A DNA stretch of 64,000 nucleotides from Heyndrickxia acidiproducens DSM 23148 (lineage in GTDB: Bacteria > Bacillota > Bacilli > Bacillales > Bacillaceae_C), in the NCBI RefSeq assembly GCF_000374345.1, contig NZ_KB893979.1:46013-110012 (forward strand), read 5' to 3'. Shown piece by piece: positions 45,568-54,811 of this stretch. Position 1 is the first letter of the stretch, and each line of letters begins with the position of its first letter. Both the position numbers and the translations under genes were made by a program. A model generated the notes under the pieces. It worked only from the letters and a program-made list of their open reading frames with translations, was not told where the DNA came from and ran no database searches.

Positions 45568-46924
45568 AATAAAGTAAGTGGAGCCAGCCGTAAAGAAAGA
45601 GCAGGGTGGCCAAAACGGCGGGCGGAATGACCACAAATGTCACGCGGATATACTCGCGCCAGTGGAACTTAATATGGTGCTGCTTGAGAATATGCATCCA
45701 TATCATGGTCGCAAGCGTTCCGATCGGCAGGATCAGCGAGCCGATGTCACTGCCGATAATACTGGACAAATAAGCGGTTTGAAGATGAAATGGCTGTAAA
45801 TCCATATGGGTAATGGTAAGGGTGCTGATCATTAAAGCAGGGTGGTTATTGGATAAATTTGAAAGGAGTGTGACAAGCGCCCCCATTGTAATGGTGCTGT
45901 GCATTGCATTTCCGGTCAGCAGCGGTTCAAGCGCCGCGACAAGCAGGCGGGTCAGCCCGATATGATGCAGGCCGTAAATCATCATGTACATACTGAATGC
46001 AAAGAGAAAGATGTGCCAGGGCGCTTTTTTTAATACATCGAGCGGCCCGATTTTTAAAACGGCAAATCGCAAGGCCAGAATGGCGGCAGATCCGGTTGCT
46101 GCAATGGTCCAAATTGGAATCCCGGCAAGAGAAGCCGCGAAAAGCCCGAGCCGGAGGATAAATACAAATATCAGTACCCCAATCATGATACGCTGTTGCT
46201 TTTTTTCGGGCGGGTGAGGTTCCGCTGGTTTATCGTGGAGCGGGTGGACGCGTTTATGCGGGCGGGGAGGCTTTTTTGCATCATGAGTTGGCAGGGTTTT
46301 GGGAAGTGCCCTGTAGAGAACTATATACAGTAGAAGCGCCAGAAAAAGCAGGCCTGCCATACACGGAATGAGCATCATTCTGGTCTGGGTGTATAAACCA
46401 AGGCCGATCATGTTTAACGCAATCAGGTTGACGACATTGCTGACGCCGATCGGGGCGCTTGAAGTGGTTGCAATTAATGCGCCGCTGATCAAATAAGGAA
46501 TTTGTTCATGTTTCTTTAAGCCGATTTGTTTAAAAAGCAGAATAAAGATCGGTGTTGTAATTAAGATGCTGCCATCGTTGTTAAAAAACAGCGTCATGCA
46601 GAAACTGAGCAGGTTTATCAACCAGAACAGCCTGATGCCGGAGCCTTTTGTATAGGATTGCAGCTTCATGACAATCCAATAAAAGAAGCCAAAACTTTCG
46701 AGCGCAATTGCCATCACCATCGTGGCTATAATTGTAACCGTCGCCCCCGACACATTTTCTGCAATGGAAGCAAGATCAGACAACTGCACACTTCCGATCA
46801 TCAACATGAGAATGCCGCCAGCCATAGCAGGAATCGCTTCGTTTAACCCATTCGGACGCCACAGGATAAAAATCATGGCGGCCATAAAAGTGAATACTGT
46901 TGCAAGAGTAGTGAAAAGATCCAT
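45566..46924 (-). CDS. ArsB/NhaD-type ion transporter
   Basis: Polytopic membrane protein of 452 residues with about eleven hydrophobic segments. Two inverted half-site motifs typical of the ArsB/IT superfamily are visible: LFFNNDGSILITTPIFILL and LLSNLSNNHPALMISTL, both Asn-rich helix breaks. A basic/His-rich cytoplasmic loop (RPHKRVHPLHDKPAEPHPPEKK) lies mid-way. Best described as arsenite-pump-like, but there is no arsR or arsC next to it, so another anion or Na+/H+ exchange is equally possible. GGGGTGAAAGG precedes the ATG. Confidence 0.75.
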   Translation of the reverse strand: MDLFTTLATVFTFMAAMIFILWRPNGLNEAIPAMAGGILMLMIGSVQLSDLASIAENVSGATVTIIATMVMAIALESFGFFYWIVMKLQSYTKGSGIRLFWLINLLSFCMTLFFNNDGSILITTPIFILLFKQIGLKKHEQIPYLISGALIATTSSAPIGVSNVVNLIALNMIGLGLYTQTRMMLIPCMAGLLFLALLLYIVLYRALPKTLPTHDAKKPPRPHKRVHPLHDKPAEPHPPEKKQQRIMIGVLIFVFILRLGLFAASLAGIPIWTIAATGSAAILALRFAVLKIGPLDVLKKAPWHIFLFAFSMYMMIYGLHHIGLTRLLVAALEPLLTGNAMHSTITMGALVTLLSNLSNNHPALMISTLTITHMDLQPFHLQTAYLSSIIGSDIGSLILPIGTLATMIWMHILKQHHIKFHWREYIRVTFVVIPPAVLATLLFLYGWLHLLY

Positions 46925-47151
46925 CCTTTCACCCCGTTTCTCTCGTGAACTCTATTACCCGCACCACTCTTATCAATATCCGGTATATATTATGTATACG
47001 TTACAGGCGGGAACTTGTACTGCACGAACAACTATGCTTTGTGAAAATCCACGGCTGTCATCGGAGAAGAAATGACCAGAATTAATCGCTTCCGCCTATT
47101 CAGTCGCACAGAAAGATCATTCGGGCAAAAAAAAGAGCCCGCCCGCCATTT

Positions 47152-47176
47152 TGCAATCAAGCTGCAAAATGACAAG
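47152..47176 (-). terminator. Inverted repeat after rarA
   Basis: On the reverse strand CATTTTGCA, a 7-base loop, TGCAAAATG. A T-run (8 residues) follows about 16 bases later, so it is an imperfect terminator candidate. Confidence 0.4.
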
Positions 47177-48454
47177 TCAGACCCCTTTGTTTCTCTCAAT
47201 TTTTTCATAGACAGCGGCCAATGCCTGTTCAAACTTGCCCGTCTGTTTTGGTTCGTAATAATGGGCATCTTTTAATGCATCAGGCAAATACTGCTGTTTC
47301 ACCCAGCCGCTTTGAAAGTGATGCGGGTACTTGTAATCGATCCCTCTGCCTAATTGTTTGGCGCCTTTATAGTGGGCATCTTTTAAATGGGCGGGGATTT
47401 CACCGCTTTTTCCGGCGCGGATATCGGCAAGTGCCGCGTCAACCGCCATGATGGCCGAATTGGATTTCGGCGACAGACATAATTCAATCACAGCTGCCGA
47501 GAGCGGAATGCGGGCTTCCGGAAAGCCGATTTTTTCTGCGGTCTGCACAGCGGCAAGTGTCCGTGCACCGGCCTGCGGGCTTGCCAGGCCGATATCTTCA
47601 TAGGCGATCACCAGCAGCCTTCTGGCAATGCTCGGCAGATCCCCGGCTTCGATCAGCCGGCCCAAATAATGGAGGGCGGCATTGGCATCACTGCCGCGGA
47701 TTGATTTTTGAAAGGCGCTCAACACATCGTAATGGGCATCGCCGTCTTTATCATGGGCGAGGCTTTTTTTCTGCAGGCACTCTTCGGCAACCTCCATGGT
47801 AATATGGATTACCCCGTCATCAGCGGGCGGGCTCGAAATGACGGCGAGTTCAAGTGCATTCAAGGCGCTGCGGACATCTCCGTTGCTCGCCTGTGCAAAG
47901 TGTGCGAACGCTTCTTCATCCATTTTTACATGATAGTTGCCCAACCCGCGGTCTGCATCATCAAGGGCGCGCTGTAAGGCCAGCTTCATTTCATCCAGCG
48001 TCAGCGGAAACAGCTCGAAAATCTGGCAGCGGCTGCGGATCGCGGGATTGATGGCAAGATACGGATTGCTGGTCGTCGCCCCGATCAAAACGATCATGCC
48101 GGACTCCAAATACGGCAGCAGAAAATCCTGCTTGGCCTTATCCAGGCGGTGTACTTCATCGAGAAGCAGGATCACCTTGCCGCTCATTTTTGCCTCTGCC
48201 GCAACAATTTCCATATCCTTTTTATTATTGGTGACAGCATTCAATGTCCGGAAGGCGTACTGGGTACTGCCCGCAATTGCGCTTGCGATTGATGTTTTCC
48301 CAATGCCGGGCGGGCCGTAAAGGATCATTGAAGACAGCTGCTTTGCTTTGACCATCCGGTAAATAATCCGATTTTCCCCGACCAAATGTTTCTGCCCGAT
48401 GACCTCTTCAATTGTCCTCGGGCGCATACGGAAAGCCAGTGGTTGATCTTTCAT
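47177..48454 (-). CDS. rarA: Replication-associated recombination protein RarA
   Basis: AAA+ ATPase (MgsA/YrvN family) acting at stalled replication forks. Walker A GPPGIGKT is at residues 47-54, Walker B LLLDEVHRLDKAKQDFLLP near 96-114, and GATTSNPY is the sensor region. The C-terminal tetramerisation part has RLLVIAYEDIGLASPQAG and DYKYPHHFQSGWVKQQYLP. It has 425 residues. TTTGGAGAGAA precedes the ATG on the reverse strand. Confidence 0.95.
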   Translation of the reverse strand: MKDQPLAFRMRPRTIEEVIGQKHLVGENRIIYRMVKAKQLSSMILYGPPGIGKTSIASAIAGSTQYAFRTLNAVTNNKKDMEIVAAEAKMSGKVILLLDEVHRLDKAKQDFLLPYLESGMIVLIGATTSNPYLAINPAIRSRCQIFELFPLTLDEMKLALQRALDDADRGLGNYHVKMDEEAFAHFAQASNGDVRSALNALELAVISSPPADDGVIHITMEVAEECLQKKSLAHDKDGDAHYDVLSAFQKSIRGSDANAALHYLGRLIEAGDLPSIARRLLVIAYEDIGLASPQAGARTLAAVQTAEKIGFPEARIPLSAAVIELCLSPKSNSAIMAVDAALADIRAGKSGEIPAHLKDAHYKGAKQLGRGIDYKYPHHFQSGWVKQQYLPDALKDAHYYEPKQTGKFEQALAAVYEKIERNKGV

Positions 48455-48798
48455 TGCATTCTCTCCAAACTTAGATCTGTGTACCTTTATCTTATCAATT
48501 TTCCAGTTTCATGGAAAGCAAGGTCTCTTTTTTCACTGCCGCTGGTTTGAACGGCCCTGTATACATTGCATTTTTATTCGAATTAAATTATTTGCTTTGT
48601 TGTTTTTTGCTATAATGATGGTAAGGCGCAAATATGCGCGGATGATACATATTGAATGGGTACGGGCAGGATTCTGTCCGGATCTTTCCTGAAAAGACAT
48701 GCCATCGTGATCTGGCTGTGAAGCATCTCTCTTTTCAGCAGTAAGCGGTTATATTATGATAACAGAATGAGAGAATTTTGGATTGGAGGAGGAATACG
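48455..48798. other. 344-base intergenic region with a promoter and structured leader
   Basis: No convincing gene. An extended -10 promoter TGCTATAAT lies at 48608-48616. Downstream are two small hairpins, GGCGCA/TGCGC near 48623 and GGGCAG/CTGTCC near 48667, and a second -10-like element (TATTATGATA) near 48753. The SDR gene starts at 48799, so the transcript from the first promoter would carry a leader of about 175 bases. Confidence 0.55.
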
Positions 48799-49542
48799 AT
48801 GCTATTAGAAAATAAAGTAGCTGTGATTACCGGTGCTGCTTCAGGAATTGGCGAAGCAGCTGCCAGGCTTTTTTCAAAAGAAGGGGCGAAAGTTGTGATC
48901 GGCGATGTCGCAAAATCCGAGATAACGGTTGCCGATAAAATTAATCAAGCAGGCGGGGAAGCGCTGTTTGTCCATTGTGATGTAGCGGACAAATACAGCG
49001 TGCGCCACCTGATGGAAAGGGCGACGGATACTTACGGAAAAATTGACATACTGGTTACCTGTGCCGGCATTCCGGAAAAGCACGGGCCTGTCCATGAACT
49101 GGATCTCGCGTACTGGCAGAAAGTATTGGATATTAACTTAACCGGTGTTGTCCTTTCCAATAAATATGCAATTCAATATATGCTCAAAAACGGCTCAGGC
49201 GCTATTGTGAATATGGGCTCGTTTATGGCCCATGTCGGTGTGACCAACAGTGCAGCCTACTCCGCTGCAAAAGCCGCGGTTGTCAATTTGACACGTGCAG
49301 AGGCAGTGACTTATGCAAAGCAGGGCATCCGCGTTAACAGCGTCTCGCCAGGCAGTGCAGATACACCGGCTTTGGCCTATTTCACTGATGATCAAATCCG
49401 TGAAGCCATCGAGAAAAATCCAATGGGCCGGCTCGGAAAACCGGAGGAAATTGCCAATGCCGTTTTGTTCCTTGTCAGCGACCAGGCCTCCTATATTACC
49501 GGCACCGATCTGCACGTTGACGGCGGCTACACGGCACAATAA
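48799..49542 (+). CDS. Short-chain dehydrogenase/reductase
   Basis: Classical SDR oxidoreductase of 247 residues. The cofactor motif TGAASGIG is at residues 11-18, Asp61 follows (HCDVAD), the NAG-type motif is CAG at 88-90, and the catalytic residues are Ser141 with Tyr154 and Lys158 in YSAAK. The acidic residue after beta-2 (GDVAKS, Asp36) suggests NAD rather than NADP, an inference. ATG at 48799 follows GGAGGAGGAA. The substrate is unknown; the C-terminal VDGGYTAQ is usual for the family. Confidence 0.9.
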   Translation: MLLENKVAVITGAASGIGEAAARLFSKEGAKVVIGDVAKSEITVADKINQAGGEALFVHCDVADKYSVRHLMERATDTYGKIDILVTCAGIPEKHGPVHELDLAYWQKVLDINLTGVVLSNKYAIQYMLKNGSGAIVNMGSFMAHVGVTNSAAYSAAKAAVVNLTRAEAVTYAKQGIRVNSVSPGSADTPALAYFTDDQIREAIEKNPMGRLGKPEEIANAVLFLVSDQASYITGTDLHVDGGYTAQ

Positions 49543-49557
49543 AGCTTTTTAGCCCTG

Positions 49558-49589
49558 ACACCATCTGTTTTTTGACGGATGGTGTTTTT
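49558..49589 (+). terminator. Terminator after the SDR gene
   Basis: ACACCATCTG paired with CGGATGGTGT around TTTTTTGA, followed by TTTTTG. Confidence 0.88.
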
Positions 49590-49629
49590 GGATTGGGAAA
49601 AACCTCTGTCGTAAGAATTGTTTTAGCCG

Positions 49630-50142
49630 CTAAATACCAAACAGCATAGTAAATATGCCTTTCTTTTTTGTCCTGCTTTCTTGTCTCATTTTTACAGCGT
49701 ATGCCGTTTCAAATTGGTTGTTCATTATCTGAATCTGCTTTTCCAAAAAAGCGATTTTTTGATTAAGCCGGTTGATCTCTGTTTCCAGATCATCCAATTC
49801 TTTTCGATGTGTCATTAATTGATAGGAAACAACATCATCCGCTTTCTTCTCTATCTTTCTTTCTAACATTTTCATTTTATCCAATAACTCATCTTGTGCC
49901 GTTTCCTTTTTCACCAGTACAATTTTTCCTCTCCTGCCGTCTTTTTGCTTTATCCTTATGTCGGAAAGCAGCACCCCGTTTTGGATTTTCTTCTGTATTT
50001 GTTTGAGCACCGCAATATCTTCTTCACAAAAATGGAAGTGGCCCAATTCGTTCAGCTGAATTTCAAGGCCAAGTTGTTTAATCCAGCGCTTGATTGTGCT
50101 TTGCGACACACCCAGTTCTTTTGCCACATGGGATGTATTCAA
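49630..50142 (-). CDS. racA: Chromosome-anchoring protein RacA
   Basis: MerR-type DNA-binding protein that tethers the origin region to the cell pole at the onset of sporulation. The N-terminal HTH is at residues 1-35 (SHVAKELGVSQSTIKRWIKQLGL), followed by NELGHFHFCEEDIAVL. A long coiled coil covers about 85-145 (KMKMLERKIEKKADDVV to INRLNQKIAFLEKQIQIMNN). The short basic tail ends KKKGIFTMLFGI. The TTG at 50142 is chosen because AAGGAGGAA lies eight bases before it, inside the longer ATG frame, and the start then reads like B. subtilis RacA. It has 170 residues. A sigma-H-type promoter lies upstream. Confidence 0.8.
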   Translation of the reverse strand: MNTSHVAKELGVSQSTIKRWIKQLGLEIQLNELGHFHFCEEDIAVLKQIQKKIQNGVLLSDIRIKQKDGRRGKIVLVKKETAQDELLDKMKMLERKIEKKADDVVSYQLMTHRKELDDLETEINRLNQKIAFLEKQIQIMNNQFETAYAVKMRQESRTKKKGIFTMLFGI

Positions 50143-50580
50143 AAGAGATTCCTCCTTTTTCATTGTAATGGTTATTCTATGAATTCAACATGGGATATTG
50201 AAATCCTTTCTGAATGACAAAACTAGAACTTCTGCGATAAAGATCGTGCAAATTCAACGGATGAATTCAACAAAATTTGCATGCCAATCTATTCTTTTTG
50301 AAGAAGGGAGCGTTTTAAAGAAACTGTGGAGTCCCGCATCACAAAAAAACTCTGCTTTTTTGAGATAAAAATAAGCGAACTATGCATGTGTTTAAAAATA
50401 AGGTATGGCGCTAACCGTACTTTCACAGATTTCATAAGCGCCTTTTTTCTGCACGGCTTAGTGCGATGGACTTTGTCTTCAGTTCAGCAGCCGGCCGCTT
50501 CCATTTCACATCATCCTTATATATATGCTATAATATCTTAAGCTCAATCCAGTATGCTATTCGAATAGGGGATCGAATAA
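50143..50580. other. 438-base intergenic region between racA and the YczE-like gene
   Basis: Contains the racA promoter, an exact 12-base direct repeat ATGAATTCAACA (50179-50190 and 50262-50273) with a related AAATTCAAC at 50251, and the promoter for the downstream gene: extended -10 TGCTATAAT at 50526-50534. A 71-codon open frame at 50326 has no ribosome site and no family features. Confidence 0.55.
50183..50210 (-). promoter_or_regulatory. Sigma-H-type promoter for racA
   Basis: On the reverse strand AAAGGATTT, about 11 bases, then GTTGAATTC. It matches the sigma-H consensus (RnAGGAwww, 11-12 bases, RnnGAATww) closely. racA is sigma-H dependent in B. subtilis. Confidence 0.65.
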
Positions 50581-51252
50581 GTGGAATACAAAGGGGATAT
50601 TTATAAGCGGTTGGCGGTATTTACGGCCGGGCTTTTGGTGATGTCTTTTGGCATTGATTTATTTATTGTTTCAGGCCTCGGCGCAACACCTTGGGATACA
50701 CTGCATGTAGGGCTATATGAGCATCTTGGCTTGTCAATTGGTTCATGGTCGATCATTGTCGGCTTTTTTGTTTTGGGGTGTTCTGCACTTTTCATGAAAG
50801 AATGGCCGCAATTCGGGGCCTACTTAAACATGATATTATGCGGGTTATTTATTGACCTGTTTTTAAAATTGCCGTTTATGGTTACGCCAGATACGCTGAT
50901 GGGAAAAATGATCATGTTTGCCGGCGGTTTGGTCATTAACGGCTATGGAATGGGCATTTATATTTCAGCCCGGCTTGGAGCGGGACCGCGCGACAGTTTT
51001 ATGCTTGCGGTCAATGAAAAAACAGGATGGAAGGTATCAAATGTGCGGCGCGGCATGGAAGTGCTCGTCTTACTCGCAGGGTATTTACTTGGCGGCCCTG
51101 TTTACATTGGAACCATTTTGTACTCGCTTGTCATCGGTACGATCGTCGGCTTTGCCCTTCCGGAGTGCCAGTGGCTGACAGATAAATGGCTGAAAAAAGC
51201 CGGTATAAAAAAACAAGGGGGAAAAGATGTGAAAAGAGGTGCGACGTTTTGA
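50581..51252 (+). CDS. YczE/YyaS/YitT family membrane protein
   Basis: Integral membrane protein of 223 residues with five or six helices. The family motifs are SGLGATPWDTLHVGL near residues 31-45 and RLGAGPRDSFMLAV near 131-144, which are internal repeats of one another. The GTG start is weakly supported by GGGGATCG. The final residues overlap the start of cymR, so the genes are transcriptionally and perhaps translationally linked. The transported substrate or role is unknown. Confidence 0.85.
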   Translation: MEYKGDIYKRLAVFTAGLLVMSFGIDLFIVSGLGATPWDTLHVGLYEHLGLSIGSWSIIVGFFVLGCSALFMKEWPQFGAYLNMILCGLFIDLFLKLPFMVTPDTLMGKMIMFAGGLVINGYGMGIYISARLGAGPRDSFMLAVNEKTGWKVSNVRRGMEVLVLLAGYLLGGPVYIGTILYSLVIGTIVGFALPECQWLTDKWLKKAGIKKQGGKDVKRGATF

Positions 51253-51668
51253 AAATTTCAACGAAAGGACGTTACGGATTAACGATTATGATTGAACTGG
51301 CGAAGCGATATGGCGAGGGTCCGACTTCGCTGAAATCCATCGCCCAGAGCCAGAACCTATCCGAGCATTATCTGGAGCAGCTGATTTCTCCGCTCCGGAA
51401 TGCCGGTTTTGTCAAAAGCATCCGCGGCGCTTACGGCGGCTACTGTTTGACAAGGAAACCTTCCCAAATCACAGCCGGCGACGTCATCCGCGTGCTGGAG
51501 GGGCCGATCACTCCGGTGGAAGGCATTGAAGATGAGGAACCGGTCAAACGCCAATTATGGATCCGAATCAGGGATGCGGTCAAAGATGTACTGGACAGCA
51601 CAACGATTGAAGATCTGGCGAAATACCGTGAAGACGGTGAAACAGATGCGTATATGTTTTATATCTAA
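51249..51668 (+). CDS. cymR: Cysteine metabolism repressor CymR (Rrf2 family)
   Basis: Rrf2-type winged-helix repressor of cysteine and sulfur-uptake genes; in B. subtilis it acts with CysK. The TTG at 51249 follows AGAGGTG and gives the conserved start KISTKGRYGLTIMIELAKRYGEGP. The HTH is at about residues 28-50 (SLKSIAQSQNLSEHYLEQLI), with RGAYGGYCLTRKP as the wing. No cysteine triad of iron-sulfur Rrf2 proteins is present, as expected for CymR. It has 139 residues. It is followed by the cysteine desulfurase and mnmA genes. Confidence 0.93.
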   Translation: MKISTKGRYGLTIMIELAKRYGEGPTSLKSIAQSQNLSEHYLEQLISPLRNAGFVKSIRGAYGGYCLTRKPSQITAGDVIRVLEGPITPVEGIEDEEPVKRQLWIRIRDAVKDVLDSTTIEDLAKYREDGETDAYMFYI

Positions 51669-51685
51669 CATTCGAGGTGTGAAAA

Positions 51686-53963
<2,278 letters not shown>

Positions 53964-53976
53964 GCTTACATGCCGG

Positions 53977-54013
53977 CATGCTCACTTTAACAGGGTGGGC
54001 ATGTCTTTTTTTT
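53977..54013 (+). terminator. Terminator after mnmA
   Basis: CATGCTCAC paired with GTGGGCATG (one wobble) followed by TCTTTTTTTTG. Confidence 0.88.
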
Positions 54014-54076
54014 GTGGAAAAAGGCACGGGTGAGCTGTCTGGATCGGCGCGTGCCACAGGTTTTGGCGTTTTATGC

Positions 54077-54082
54077 TATAAT
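54077..54082 (+). promoter_or_regulatory. -10 box of the TPR gene promoter
   Basis: Perfect TATAAT with an upstream TGC (extended -10), 34 bases before the ATG at 54116. It argues against the longer reading frame from 53978. Confidence 0.6.
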
Positions 54083-54115
54083 GCTAGTATCATCAAACAG
54101 GAGTGTAGCAAGAAC

Positions 54116-54784
54116 ATGGACAACAAACAACAAGGGCTGGAAGCATTCCGGCAGAAAAAATATGACGAGGCGTTGAAGTGGTTTAATGAAGCAATTGAAG
54201 AGAACCCGGACGATCCGCTTGGTTACATCCATTTCGGCGATGTGCTTTTAGCGGCGGGCGAAGCGGAAAAAGCCCTGAATTTCTATAAGAAAGCACTGGA
54301 ATTAAAAGAACTGCCGGCGCCGTATTACAGCTTGGGGACTATACATTATCAGCAGGGCCGCTATGAAGAGGCGGCAGGCTGTTTTGAAAAAGCGCTCCGG
54401 CTCGGGCTTGCGGATAAGGATACGCATTTTATGCTTGGCATGTGCTTTGTGATGCTGAATCATCCGCGGTTTGCGATTCCGTATTTGCAAAGGAGCACTG
54501 AACTCGATGAAACGGATGCAGAAGCGCGTTTCCAATATGCGCTTGCACTTGTCAAATCGAACATTGCAGAAGAGGCGCTGAAACAATTCCGGCAAGTACT
54601 TGCAGCCAATCCGGAACATGCCGATGCCTTGTATAATACGGGCGCGATTTATCTGCAATTTTACAGGCAGCCGGACGAAGCGCTGCAATATTTTGAACAA
54701 GCCGTGAAAATCCAGCCTGACCACCTGTTGGCCGGGTACGGGATTAAAGTGGTTGAAAAATTAAGGGAAAATGGCGTGCAGTAG
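54116..54784 (+). CDS. yrrB: TPR-repeat protein YrrB
   Basis: Tetratricopeptide-repeat protein of 222 residues with about six 34-residue repeats (for example YDEALKWFNEAIEENPDDPLGYIHFGDVLLAAGEAEKALNFYKKALEL type spacing, with A/P/G at the usual places). These form a protein-binding superhelix. The ATG follows CAGGAGTG. It lies between mnmA and recD2 as yrrB does in B. subtilis. The partner is unknown. Confidence 0.9.
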   Translation: MDNKQQGLEAFRQKKYDEALKWFNEAIEENPDDPLGYIHFGDVLLAAGEAEKALNFYKKALELKELPAPYYSLGTIHYQQGRYEEAAGCFEKALRLGLADKDTHFMLGMCFVMLNHPRFAIPYLQRSTELDETDAEARFQYALALVKSNIAEEALKQFRQVLAANPEHADALYNTGAIYLQFYRQPDEALQYFEQAVKIQPDHLLAGYGIKVVEKLRENGVQ

Positions 54785-54811
54785 CCTCCCGTGTTGTAAG
54801 AGGTGGTTGGA

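Noticed and set aside
46722..47075. 117-codon plus-strand frame over the 5' end of the ArsB-like gene
   Set aside because: Shadow of the reverse-strand membrane protein gene; no ribosome site.
50326..50541. 71-codon open frame upstream of the YczE-like gene
   Set aside because: No Shine-Dalgarno, unusual composition, and it runs into the promoter of the next gene.
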